Assembly (NCBI GenBank): GCA_002964805.2
Contig: PUDQ02000036.1
Location: 221,624 to 285,623 of the forward strand
Direction of reading: 5' to 3'
Origin: Trametes villosa
Taxonomy: Eukaryota; Basidiomycota; Agaricomycetes; Polyporales; Polyporaceae
DNA: 64,000 nucleotides
In this document: piece after piece, positions 10,681 to 20,464 of the stretch
Numbering within the stretch: the stretch's first letter is position 1
Layout of the letters: each line of letters opens with the position of its first letter
Translations under genes and position numbers: made by a program
The notes under the pieces: generated by a model
What the model was told of the DNA's origin: nothing
The model's input: only the letters and a program-made list of their open reading frames with translations
The model's database searches: none

Positions 10681-11931
10681 TCATGCAGGCGATTCGTATG
10701 CGGGTAGCGTCTCGGAGTCGCGGGTATCGACCGAGGTTGCATCTTCTCCCGCCCGTCGTGGCGGCGGGCCCGCGATCATAGCCAGTACACGCTGCGCCAC
10801 CTCCGGTGAGAGCGCGAGGCGGACGAGCCCGTCTCCACGCATGCCCATCTCCGGATCAGGTGCACGCGTAGGTAGAGTCGCAAGCGGCGGAGTCGTGTTC
10901 TGGCCGACGCGGTCACTGGGAGTCGAGAGGCGTGGTAGACGTTCAGAAAGCGGAGATATGAAGCCAGGAGGAGAAGAGTGTCGGAGAGTACATTGGGGAG
11001 TGTCAGCGCCCTCGCCCTCCGCGAGGAGTGAGTGTAAGGAACGAAATGTCGAAGCGCTTCCGTCCTGCGCCTCCGTGCTGGCCGCCAAGAGAGACGATGA
11101 CGCGGGAGCACGTCGCCCTTGGGCGGAGTCGAGGATAAGGATATCGGAAGCATGGGATACAGGACGCGTGGTCGCAGGCGATCCGTGGCTCGGAGTTAGC
11201 GTTTCCGGCGTGCGGCCCTGCGGCAGCAGAGGGACGACGCTTTCGCGCGCACGGGCGCGCCGTCGACGCATCCAGAGCAGCAGGATTATCCCCGCGACCG
11301 CGACACTGATGACAGTGGAGGAGATAGCGCCCGCAAGGACTGCCGTCCGTGAATGACGTCCATTGGAAGCTTGAGAGGTCGTAGCCTTGGGAGCCATAGC
11401 GGATGGGGAGAGACTAGATGCCGATAGTGATATGGAAGCGCCGCTGTCCGATGCGAGATATGGCGTTGCAGCAGAACTGAACAGGTCCGCTCGCGATGAG
11501 GTGACCGCATTCGTTACAGACGTGGAAGCAGTCGCTGCGCTCTCAGCGGCCCGACTCGAACTCGCAGGAAGCGCGGTTGGTCGGGTTGAGGGCGGTTGGG
11601 TTGAGGTGGGATCCAAAGACCAACCGGGGGCTGCGGTCGAGGATGCGGGTGGTGTGCTCGTCACAGTATCCGACAGGGAAGTGCTCACACCTGTGCTCCC
11701 TGGATCTATGGGCGTCTGGTCGGGAGGCGTACTATCCCATGCATCAGCATCCGTCGGGGACGTGGATGCGGTTTGGTGGCGAATCACAGTAGTCTCCGGG
11801 GCACAATCCAGAGGAAAGGGACACAAGGGGACTGCTCCTCCTCCGCCTCCGTCTTCGGCCAGGACGCCCACTGTGACGCATCCCGCAGCTCCGGGGAAAC
11901 ATCGTGTTCGAAGCGCGCTTCGCTGGGGCAT
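10681..11931 (-). CDS. TMR5: single-pass membrane protein with LPAY tail (subfamily C)
   Basis: One coding exon of 416 codons from ATG 11931; a spliced 5' leader is likely (donor near 12057, acceptor near 11983). The head is short with few cysteines (MPQRSALRTRCFPGAAGC), so it is not a CFEM. A long Ser/Thr/Pro stalk, a helix near 11262-11345 (AGIILLLWMRRRRARARE) and a disordered tail follow. The tail shares blocks with TMR6-8: PLLPQ...TPE after the helix, then SSLLAASTEAQDGSAST, the box VRLALSPEVAQRVLAMIA, and the terminal SETLPAYESPA. The conserved tail beside a variable head suggests selection on the cytoplasmic side. The ligand and pathway are unknown; the LPxY end is the only functional clue. 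Confidence 0.72.
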   Translation of the reverse strand: MPQRSALRTRCFPGAAGCVTVGVLAEDGGGGGAVPLCPFPLDCAPETTVIRHQTASTSPTDADAWDSTPPDQTPIDPGSTGVSTSLSDTVTSTPPASSTAAPGWSLDPTSTQPPSTRPTALPASSSRAAESAATASTSVTNAVTSSRADLFSSAATPYLASDSGASISLSASSLSPSAMAPKATTSQASNGRHSRTAVLAGAISSTVISVAVAGIILLLWMRRRRARARESVVPLLPQGRTPETLTPSHGSPATTRPVSHASDILILDSAQGRRAPASSSLLAASTEAQDGSASTFRSLHSLLAEGEGADTPQCTLRHSSPPGFISPLSERLPRLSTPSDRVGQNTTPPLATLPTRAPDPEMGMRGDGLVRLALSPEVAQRVLAMIAGPPPRRAGEDATSVDTRDSETLPAYESPA

Positions 11932-12057
11932 GGTCGTTTGAGCCGTCGCTTGTCTGGCTGAACGGTAGTCAATCTTCACCCAAACTGTATAAAGGGTGAG
12001 TACATGAAGTGATTATCCGTACAAATTGTACCGTGACGTGCAGAGATCAGACTTACG

Positions 12058-12840
12058 AGCGACTTGGGAGGCGTTAAGCTGGTCTGGGCTCTTCTGGGAA
12101 GTGGACAGCGGGCGCGTTATGTATGCTGTCTACCCATAGGCCATGGATGTGCAGATACCTCTCCGGGAATGTTCCCCTATGCACCATTGCATGAAATTGA
12201 ATGGGCATCTCAGTAGTGTGATATAATCTTGATGTCGAACACCGCATGCGAAAGCTCGAGTGCGGCGCGTCCGGGCGGCCGCGAGCAGGGTTAGGCACGG
12301 TCTGCTATCGGCATCCCAGTTGAGAAGAGCTTCTTCACCGCCGTTCGTACCAGGATTGATGAGTAAAGCAGCATCATGAGCCGTGCAAACTCACTTGAGC
12401 GATGTAGAGGTCGAGGTACCGTTTCCTCACTTTCACTGGCGTTGTGGAGTGAAGAGAGCCACGTGGGCCGGCGTCTAAATTTCTTGCCCCGCTCTCGGAT
12501 CCGGAGCTGTGAGTGAGGCGCGGGTTGCACTAGGTCAACTTGTTGCAAGTACTGTACTCCTTCGCGCCTTCTATCTCAATCCAGGGCTTCGTAATCCATG
12601 GCAGGCCATAACGGAAGATGAACTCCGCGGAATCCCTGGCTATCCATACAATATACAGACCTCCCGGAGTATGAGAACGAAAAACCCAGGGAGGTCCCGA
12701 CGTACGGCAGCATCTCATCACGATGTCCAGCCTCACAACTCACGGACACGGAATGAGTGATCAGCTCGACAACGACCACATGGCCGTAAGTGTCCAAGTT
12801 TGTTCTGCCTAGTATGATCATCACCGGGATCTCAGACCTT
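12058..12840 (-). repeat. Degenerate conserved block upstream of TMR5 (copy 1)
   Basis: Compared by eye with the stretches upstream of TMR6, TMR7 and TMR8, this one shares anchors in the same order. They are a leader element near 12125-12145, a block around 12230, one around 12459-12476 (CCACGTGGGCCGGCGTCT), and one around 12706-12725 ending in a run of GCATCTCATC. Translated on the minus strand, the pieces give short similar peptides (RRRPTW-LSS here, RRPATWEL in copy 4), but stop codons break them. It looks like the relic of 5' exons or of a partner gene duplicated with each cassette. Confidence 0.5.
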
Positions 12841-13367
12841 TGTAGGACGAATTGCGCGCGTACTCAGTACTTGGCACGACCTTCCTCACTCGTTCAAGTT
12901 CTCGCTATCGCTCTCCGTTCCCCTCGTCCTTGCCGTTATACTTCGGGGATAATGCATGTACCTTCTTTCTAAGCGGGAAGCGGCTACAGTGGCGACTACC
13001 GGAAGACATCCCAACACCTCACTGTAACCTTCGAGGACTCGCCCAAAATTGGCAACACCAGCAGTACCACGAACTTAACCTCACGGCTGCAGGCACCGTG
13101 GCCAACGCCGCGCCTTCCCGCAACTCCGACCGGGGCTCATACCACTATAGGTGTACCACGAGTACGTGTCATTTTGCGCTCTTTCTGCTACGCTTCGGTC
13201 CATGATATTACAGGCTAGGCTCGCCGTTCCGCTTGTAGATCATATCTCTGAGAAGGGAGTGTTTGCGATACGTATCTAGTGCCGTTTACATAAATACACT
13301 CATACATTGCGACTTCTACCTTGACGCACCTCGTAAACCCTTTGATGCCCGTACTTCCAGGAGTCCA
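12841..13367. other. Spacer right of copy 1 of the upstream block
   Basis: No coding feature I can support. The 3' flank of TMR6 lies at the right end. Confidence 0.4.
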
Positions 13368-14681
13368 TCAAACGCGCGGTTCGTATGCAGGAGGAGGCTC
13401 CGAATCGTGAGTGTTAACCGATTCCGTGTCTGTGTCCTCCCATCGCGGCGATGCAGCTGCCATGCTCGAGAGTACGCGTTGCGCTAGGCGCCGCGGAAGG
13501 GCGAAGTGAACAAGCTCTTGACGTACATCGATCTCCAGGACAGGTTCAATTACGGATGCGGCCGCGGTCTCCGGGAGCATGCGCGCACCAGAGTACTCAT
13601 TGGAGGGCGCTGGCGGGCCTTCAGAGAGCGGCAGTGTGGAATAATGGACGGGAGGTTCACGATTCGTCGGTTTCGTAGGAGGCGAGGTTGAAGAAGAAAC
13701 CATGGAGGCGGTTCCGCTCTGGGCTCCGGTGCTACTTGACAAGAGGGACGGCCCACGCACACGTCTCTCGGAAGCAGGGTCGCTGACGAGAGTGTGGGAG
13801 GAGTTGAACGTGAGTTGTGGGGTCGCGGGGGATATGTCATTTGGCGTCGGGGTGTCCTCGGTGCCGTTACGCGGAAGTGGAGGAGCGATACTCTTATGGG
13901 CGTGGGCCCGCCGCATCCGGAGACGCAGGAGGGCGGCCACGCCCGCGATGCCCACGACGACCGAGAGAATGGCGCCCGCAAGGATCGTCGCCGGCAGATG
14001 GTGTTCATGGGAGGATTGGGAGGTCGTCGCTTCGGGCGCCATAGGGGAGGAGATACTGGACAGTGTTTGTGATGCGGAAGCCCTACCATCCGATGCGGAG
14101 TGTGATGGCAGGGAGGCACTGGCATATGATACAGAGCGCAATGTCGTAGCCGAGCCGAGCGAGTCCAATCCGGATGGAGTGAACTCGTTGAATCCAAACG
14201 TAGGGTTGCTAGTGGACGGTTCAGAAGGCTGGGATGGAGTCCAGGTACTAGTACTCCTGGACAGGATGGGAGGCAGAGTCGGAGGTCCGGGTGGTAGGGT
14301 CTGTGAGCTCGGCAGAGACGTGCTTATGGCTGAACTCCGAGGGTCGGTAGTCGTCAACGGCGGAGAGACCGACGTGATATCCGATGGATGGACAACTGTT
14401 ATCACAGTAGTATGGACGGTCTGAGCAACTGTCGTATGGACAGTTGCAATTGCTGTACTGACAGTCGCAATTGCTGTACTGACAGTCACTATGACTGTTT
14501 CTGTCGCATGGATGATGGGGAGTATATGGAAGGAGAAATGGGAGGCCGCGTCTGTTGTCCTATCGGAAGGATCCCTACGGAGGGCGGGTCCGGATGAGTC
14601 GCGAGGGGGTATGAGGGTATACAGAGTGCGATGCCTCGTGAAACGGTCCCTTGAGTTGTTCCTCGCATGGTTGAAATGCAT
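13368..14681 (-). CDS. TMR6: single-pass membrane protein with PPAY tail (subfamily C)
   Basis: Taken from ATG 14681 (437 codons). The frame stays open to about 14726, and an ATG in another frame at 14766 gives a head (MLSKIDRPCSIRL) that also resembles its paralogues, so the 5' end is uncertain or shifted. The head lacks CFEM cysteines. The stalk carries a Val/Thr-rich run containing two copies of a 21-base repeat. A helix lies near 13905-13985 (VAALLRLRMRRAHAHK). The tail holds SLLSSSTGAQSGTAS, the box VHFALPRRLAQRVLSSMA and the terminal SEPPPAYEPRV. It is a tandem copy of TMR5, TMR7 and TMR8. Confidence 0.65.
   Translation of the reverse strand: MHFNHARNNSRDRFTRHRTLYTLIPPRDSSGPALRRDPSDRTTDAASHFSFHILPIIHATETVIVTVSTAIATVSTAIATVHTTVAQTVHTTVITVVHPSDITSVSPPLTTTDPRSSAISTSLPSSQTLPPGPPTLPPILSRSTSTWTPSQPSEPSTSNPTFGFNEFTPSGLDSLGSATTLRSVSYASASLPSHSASDGRASASQTLSSISSPMAPEATTSQSSHEHHLPATILAGAILSVVVGIAGVAALLRLRMRRAHAHKSIAPPLPRNGTEDTPTPNDISPATPQLTFNSSHTLVSDPASERRVRGPSLLSSSTGAQSGTASMVSSSTSPPTKPTNREPPVHYSTLPLSEGPPAPSNEYSGARMLPETAAASVIEPVLEIDVRQELVHFALPRRLAQRVLSSMAAASPRWEDTDTESVNTHDSEPPPAYEPRV
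14430..14485 (-). repeat. 21-base tandem repeat in the TMR6 stalk
   Basis: Two near-perfect units of 21 bases (reading GCAATTGCTGTACTGACAGTC-like on the plus strand, with one T/C difference) encode TAIATVS twice. Shorter related units lie on either side. A minisatellite of this kind would let stalk length vary by seven residues. Confidence 0.7.
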
Positions 14682-14829
14682 ATGGTCGAATGGCGGTGTG
14701 CAGCCTAATAGAGCATGGGCGATCAATTTTGCTCAACATTAGGATGTGCCGTATCGTCGGATGCATGCAAAAGACTCACCTGCGACTAGGAGTGGCCTCG
14801 ACAGTGTACTCAAGGCTCCTCCCGAAAGC

Positions 14830-15560
14830 GAGCGGCGGCCAATTCTGCGCATGTTATGTATGCTGTTCGCCCGTAAATTGTAGTTCTGTTGGTATCTCTC
14901 GATGGATGTCGGCGCTAGCACCATCCGGTGATATCGAAAGGATGCCTCGGCAGCTTGATGAAATCTTAATGTTGAACGCTGCACGTCAACGAGCGCATTG
15001 TCCTCGGGCCTACGCTAGTGCGACACGGTGGTAGGGCCTGTCAGCTAAGCTCTTGAGAAACACTGGTCGCCTTTCCGCCGTCTGTATCAAGAAGAGTTTG
15101 TTGATCAGAATCACGAACTCTAGATATTCAAAGGAGCGACAAGGTATACATCTACCTTTCCAAGCTTCAGGGAGATGTAATGCCAGGCTAGAAGCCGACA
15201 TCGCGATGTGGCGGAGACGACGCTTCCGAGCTTGAATCCATCCTCGCAAGATGGCGGATGGACAGGGCGCGTGACCGCCGACACCGCCCCGTAGGCGAGG
15301 ACCTGTAACTCTATCCATGATGGCAGACGTTCCGCTCTGCTAGAACTCTGCCTGCACGTTCGGTGGCGTTATGGAGGTGTAGACCCTGAGTGCAAAGTGG
15401 AGACCATGTGGGCCCGCGTTTGCCTGTATCGCTACCGCAGCACATCGCAACTTTGAGCTTGGGTGCAACTTGAATGAATTCCTACATGCTGTAAGGCACT
15501 TCGCGAGTACGTTCCATTGCACTCTTGGGCTCTCCTCGTCGCGTTCTCCTCTTAGACTCC
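14830..15560 (-). repeat. Degenerate conserved block upstream of TMR6 (copy 2)
   Basis: Matches copy 1 at the leader element (near 14848-14870), the block near 14970, and the 15404-15421 anchor (CCATGTGGGCCCGCGTTT). It is the most diverged copy. Between the anchors a short intron-like segment is visible (GTAGATGT to GATACAG on the minus strand, about 15150 to 15080). I could not assemble an open reading frame across it. Confidence 0.45.
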
Positions 15561-15712
15561 CCTGTTTGTCCTCATATAATATCCCTGGAAAGGAGGCGTG
15601 AGAGTCTGTCGCCGTCTTTACTCATTTCGCCTTGACGCACCTCGAAAACCTTCACTCATGCCAACACTCCTCGAGACCTCAAACGCGCGACTCCCTCAGC
15701 TTCATCAGCAGG

Positions 15713-16972
15713 TTATGCGGGCGGCTCGTATGCAGGGAGAGGCTCCGAATGATGGGTATCGACCGATACTGCGTCCGCGTCAGTTCGTCGCGGCGTCGCC
15801 CCCGCCATGATGGCTAATACGTGTTGCGCCAGGCCCGGTGGGAGCGCCAGGTGTACGAGACCGTCTCCGTGTTCTACGTCCGTCCCCGGGAAGGGTCCGG
15901 TTGCCGGTGGAGCAGCGGAATTAAGGAGTGTGCCTGCTCTGGCATACTCGTCCGAGAGCGCCGACGGATTTGCAGAGGGCGGTGGTGTGTGACAAGGGAG
16001 CGAAGCGTCCGGACAATCACCGGGAGAAGGGGCACCGTCCTTAGGTACGGCCGAAGGCGAGGATGGGCAGGAGATCGTGGAAGCACTTCCTTCCTGCGCT
16101 TCCATACTACTTTCTAAGAGAGACGTTTCGCACCCGCGTCCATCGGAAGCGGCGTCGCTGGCGAGGGTGGGGGAGGAACGAGACGCGAGGAGCGGAGTTG
16201 GGGGAGATCTGTGACTGGGCGTCGCCGCGCCCGTAGTGCGTTCCTGCGGAAGCAGAGGGGCGGCGCTCTTACGAGCACGGGCGCGCCGACGGCGCGTCCA
16301 GAAGCGCAGAAAAATCACCGCTGGCAGGATGCTCACGATGACGGCGGAGATGGTGCCCCCAAGAATTGACGTCAATTGCTGGTGCCCGCGGGGGGCTTGA
16401 GAGGCCGGAGCTCTGGACGGGACAACGGATGAGGTGGTACTTGACGGTGCTTGCTGTAGAGAAGTGCTAGGATCCGACGCGGAGTGCAACGTCAGGGAAG
16501 CGCTGCCATCTAACCCGGTGTGCGCTGCCGCAGCCGGACTGAGTGAATCCGCTCCGGATGGAGTGAATGTGTTAATTTCGAATGTCGCAGTAGTACGGGT
16601 GCTGTGATGTCGCCTAGGAGAGGCAGAAGAAGCGAGTGACGGGATCTTCGTTGGGACCAGGGTAGCTCCCGGGGACCGGGTAGTAGTCATATTTGAAGGT
16701 TCAGGTGCAGGAGTCAGGGGATTCGATGGGGACCTAGTCGTGCTCGAGCTTTCTGCATCTGTGGGAGTCGGGTGGTCGGACATGGTATCCGACGTACTGG
16801 ACGCCGTTGCCGAGGAAGATTCAGGTGGAAAGCCGGTCGCACTAGGAGTAGGTGGATTCAAAGCGGTTGTAGGGTTGCACGCGACCCAATCAGTGGACCC
16901 GTGAATCTCTATGGGACATAGCAATCTGGGTGTGTTTCGCTGGGGATTGGGATTCCGAGTTGTTCCATGCAT
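15713..16972 (-). CDS. TMR7: single-pass membrane protein with LPAY tail (subfamily C)
   Basis: Single coding exon from ATG 16972 (419 codons); the frame stays open upstream to at least 17161 but without an ATG. The head (MHGTTRNPNPQRNTPRLLCP...) has two cysteines and aligns loosely with TMR8 rather than with any CFEM. A Ser/Thr/Pro stalk leads to a helix near 16290-16370 (IFLRFWTRRRRARARK). The tail follows the subfamily pattern: PLLPQERT, SLLESSMEAQEGSAST, VHLALPPGLAQHVLAIMA and the terminal SEPLPAYEPPA. A TATA-like box at 17161-17170 and a leader shared with TMR8 support transcription from there, probably with an intron in the leader. Confidence 0.72.
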   Translation of the reverse strand: MHGTTRNPNPQRNTPRLLCPIEIHGSTDWVACNPTTALNPPTPSATGFPPESSSATASSTSDTMSDHPTPTDAESSSTTRSPSNPLTPAPEPSNMTTTRSPGATLVPTKIPSLASSASPRRHHSTRTTATFEINTFTPSGADSLSPAAAAHTGLDGSASLTLHSASDPSTSLQQAPSSTTSSVVPSRAPASQAPRGHQQLTSILGGTISAVIVSILPAVIFLRFWTRRRRARARKSAAPLLPQERTTGAATPSHRSPPTPLLASRSSPTLASDAASDGRGCETSLLESSMEAQEGSASTISCPSSPSAVPKDGAPSPGDCPDASLPCHTPPPSANPSALSDEYARAGTLLNSAAPPATGPFPGTDVEHGDGLVHLALPPGLAQHVLAIMAGATPRRTDADAVSVDTHHSEPLPAYEPPA

Positions 16973-17099
16973 GGGCACGACGTGCTTGATTAAGCAGCAG
17001 TCACTTGTGTCTAGTGCTGCTGTCAGGTGGTCAGACAGACGAAGCCCTCGGACAGCTGTATCGCAAGATACGGCCGGAAAACGACTCACCAGAGAGAAC

Positions 17100-17960
17100 G
17101 GGTACGTCCTTTGCCTGGTCCTGACTCTTCTCGATGGCGAGCAGCGACTGCCGCTGCGCACTTTATATATGCCCTTCGCTCGAAGACTGCTGTCCCCAGC
17201 ACCATATCAACATGATATCTCTGTAGTTTGATGGAATCTCGATGTTGAACAATGGACATTAACGCGCGCCTCGCCCCGACGATGGACGAAGACGATGGTT
17301 GGGCGCGTTACGAAGGGTCCTGACAAATAGCTCCTTGCGGCGCCCACTACAGGAACTCTGTGAGTAGCTATCATAAGCCCTAGATTCCTGATTGATAAGT
17401 CAGAAGAAAACAAATACCTGTTTGAACGTCGGAGAGATGTTCATTTTATGGACCAAGAGCCGCTACCGCGACGCGTACGGGTAAGATAAACGTGACAGTG
17501 AGCACGCCACGCTTCATACATCCTCGCGAGAAACTCACAAAGGGCTAATCGGTGACATGAAACCGCGATGATGGTCGACGTGCGCCCTCGTCAGCATTTG
17601 GTACGGTCTTTCGCTGGCCGCCATTGTGAGCGCGCGAGCTCAACAGCTCCCACGTGGACGGGCGTCTGCTTTCATGTCCAACGAATCTTGAAGCTGTCCG
17701 ACTCCTTCGCACCTTCTGTACCCATGAATACTGCATGCGCGCATCGTGAACCAGCTGAAAAAAAGATGAGAATCTCTCCAGGATGCGCATAAAGGTTGTC
17801 CAAGCTATAAGGCGGAAACCTCCGAGGCGGCATCGGGTCTTATCCGTAGTACGGCCGGCGCATCTCATCGCAATATTCACTGGTACCATGCGACTGACCA
17901 CTGGCGTTCACCGCGCGACCAGCTGGACAACGACCATATGGGTGCAATTACGTGTTTATT
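17100..17960 (-). repeat. Degenerate conserved block upstream of TMR7 (copy 3)
   Basis: Contains the TATA-like box (17161-17170), the block near 17238, the anchor at 17649-17667 and the GCATCTCATC anchor near 17860. On the minus strand the anchor region reads SRRPSTWEL, almost identical to copy 4 (SRRPATWEL). The surrounding frames are interrupted. Confidence 0.5.
17161..17170 (-). promoter_or_regulatory. TATA-like box of TMR7
   Basis: ATATATAAAG on the minus strand about 190 bases upstream of the TMR7 start. The 70 bases after it are nearly the same as those after the corresponding box of TMR8. Confidence 0.55.
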
Positions 17961-18078
17961 GCCATCTCCATGGATACCACCTATCGCAAAACCTGCGTTT
18001 GCGCCTCTCAGAACTCGCATACTGGCCATAATTCCACGGGCACGCCTCGCGCGCTCCTCGTTCAGCTCCACCGGTGTC

Positions 18079-19334
18079 CTATGCGCGCGGCTCGTACGCA
18101 GGGAGAGGCTCCGAGCCGCCAGTAGCGACCGAGGATGCGTCTGCGTCCGTCCGCCGCGGCGATTGGCCTATGAGTATAGCCAAAACGCGTTGCGCCAGGT
18201 CGCGCGGAAGTGCGAGGTGGACAAGGTCTTCACGTTGGTCTATGTCCGGAACGATTCCAGTTGCGGACGAGGGCGCGGGTGACGGGACGAAGCTGGCGCT
18301 GACGTGCTCCTCCAACTGAGCTGGCGAGACATCATCAGGCGGTCGTATAGGGGATGGAAGAGGAGAGGGTGGGTGATCGCCACGGGAAGCGTCGTCGTCC
18401 TTGGGTTCCGCGCGCTCCATGGGCTCCGCGAGTTCTGTGGGCTGTAAGGACGAGCCTGAGAGCGCGGCAGTACTTCCGTCGTGCGCTTCCGTGCTGCTCC
18501 CCAAAAGAGAAGGGCTGAACGCGCCTCCTTCTACAGCAGCGTCTCTGAAGCAGGGGTGTGAGGAGTTGGAAACAGGTCGCATTGGTGCGGGAGCCACCGG
18601 GCTAGAACCCGGCGTTTCCGGAGCGTAGTGGTCGTGTGGAAGCAGAGGGGTAGCACTCTGGCGGGTTCGGGCTTGCCGTCGACGTGCCCAGAGGCGTACG
18701 AGGACGATCACCGCCCCAACGCCCGCGATCGCTGAAGGAATGGCTCCAGCGAGGACTGGCGCTGGGGGCGAAGCTTTATCGGAGGGTTGGGAGCCTGTCA
18801 CCCCAGGAGACAGAGCGAACGAGAAGGGAATGGACGTAGTTTGGGACGGGAAAACGCTGCTCGTCGCGGCGGGAAGTGTTGTTGGGGTCGAACCGGGTAT
18901 ACTCCCGCCGGAAGACGTCGGGGCCGCCTGTATGCTCCAAGATGGAGAAGTTGGGGTAGATACCGGGAGTGGGATGGGGGAGCCGGATGGGGTAGGTACG
19001 GGAAGTGGGACCGAGAAGTCCGGCGCGGAGGTGTTCCTGTCTGAACTTCCTAGTGCAATGGGCGTGTCGGTGACAGAGGTACTATCCGAGGTACTTGCTA
19101 CTGTGGGCGTGTGGGGGCCAACGTGCTATCTGAGGCGCTGGCTCCCATGGTGGGCGTAAACGTGGTTGGATGGCCAGTCGCACGGTTTGTCTGTAGGTGT
19201 GTAGGAGGAGGGCACGGGTAGGTCGAGTTCGGAAACCAGATGTCGACGACATTCACAGTGACCCCTTCAGCGGGACATAGTATTCGGAACACGGGTTGTT
19301 GCGCGGTGGCTGTCTGAGAAGTCGCTTGAGCCAT
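18079..19334 (-). pseudogene. TMR8: subfamily C membrane protein gene, apparently frameshifted
   Basis: Two minus-strand frames together give a full paralogue. The head (MAQATSQTATAQQPVF..., from ATG 19334) runs to a TAG near 19098; the stalk, helix (near 18680-18760, VIVLVRLWARRRQARTR) and tail lie in another frame that is open from about 19115 down to 18079. The frames meet at a C5 run followed by ACAC. I found no splice pair there with matching phase, so a one- or two-base indel or an assembly error is likely. The tail is otherwise intact: SLLGSSTEAHDGS, VHLALPRDLAQRVLAILI and the terminal SEPLPAYEPRA. The head retains the C-P-x-E-G pattern seen in TMR5 and TMR7. Confidence 0.65.
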
Positions 19335-19429
19335 TTTGAACGCGGAGTCGCTTGTATTGACGCTGCAGTCCAATGATTAGATATTTCCAACATTATTGCC
19401 AGATACGGCGCGCAAACGACGCACCAGAG

Positions 19430-20330
19430 CTAGGCACACCCTTTGCCTAGTCCTGAATCTTCTCGGCGGTGAGCAGTGACTGCGGCTGCGCGCTTTATAT
19501 ACGTCGTTCGCCCACCAATCGTGAATGTGCCACCGGTGGTACCCCTCAGAGACCGTCGCCGACGACGCCCTTCAACGCAGATGGCCTGATACCTGGGTAG
19601 CGCGATGGTATCTTGGTGTTGAACATTGCGCGCAAACGCGCGTCCTCCGGTTCTGACGCCAGGCGAAAGACGGCGGTGGGCCTTTCAGCTAGGGGGTCGA
19701 TGAAGAGCTCGCTGCCGTCTTTGCCAAAAGAATACAGTGAGCCCCTATCAGAAGCCCCAAAATCCTATTTGAGCAGAAAAGGGGCACAGGTACCTTTTCG
19801 ACCATCTTATAGATGTTACGGCGTACTGCGTTGGCGGCGCTTCTTGCATGCTTGCAGTCAAGTAGATGAACGACGCTCTCGTACGACGGGGTCTACTTGA
19901 CGAGCATTTGCACGACACCTCGTGGTGATGGCCGTGCTGCGTTCCTAGAGCTCGGTTCGTTCTTGTATGCGTCGTGGTTGTAGAGGTGGAGTCTATGAAC
20001 ACGACGAGATGGCAGCTCCCACGTGGCCGGGCGTCTGCTTCCATTACCGCAGCACCTTGTCGCATCTTCGAACCCGCATGCGCTGCACTCCTTCCCGTCC
20101 TCCGTCTCCATCTCATGCGCCGTAGCGCACAGACCACAGCAGAAGATGAACACCTGCAAGGAAGTCCGACATGCCCATATGAACCTCCCGGACTACGAAA
20201 TCGGAAATCCCCGAGGCGCCATCGGGACTTTGACGTGCGGCAGCATCTCATTGCGATGTACTGAACACCCGCGCGACCGACTACGCCATCACCTCAACGA
20301 CAGCCATATGGCGGTAAGCATCCGACGTCA
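19430..20330 (-). repeat. Degenerate conserved block upstream of TMR8 (copy 4)
   Basis: The longest and clearest copy. It has a TATA-like box (19493-19502), the block near 19615, the anchor at 20018-20037 and the GCATCTCATT anchor near 20238-20258. On the minus strand the 20159-19960 part reads as Cys-rich (FCCGLCATAH, then ECSACG, RCCG), and a separate piece reads ERPTAVFRLASEPEDARLR. I cannot place either in a known family, and no continuous gene model results. Confidence 0.5.
19493..19502 (-). promoter_or_regulatory. TATA-like box of TMR8
   Basis: TATATAAAG on the minus strand. The following leader matches that of TMR7 almost base for base and ends at a GT donor-like site, implying a 5' UTR intron in both genes. 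Confidence 0.5.
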
Positions 20331-20464
20331 ACCCCCCTCAGTTCTTGTGATCCTCATCGCGCTTCTCCGCGCTCTTGTAGGACGGGTCGCGGACGTGATC
20401 CCCCTCCCGCCCATTCTCCTTTCCTCCCCTCTTCTCCGCACTTATAATCACCGCTCTCGCCAAC

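Noticed and set aside
13368..14726. TTG at 14726 as the TMR6 start
   Set aside because: Not an ATG. ATG 14681 or the alternative frame at 14766 is more plausible.
10681..19334. TMR5-8 as CFEM proteins
   Set aside because: Their heads have two or fewer conserved cysteines and no CxC pair. The Cys-rich pieces further upstream are broken and not joined to them by any splice model I could make.
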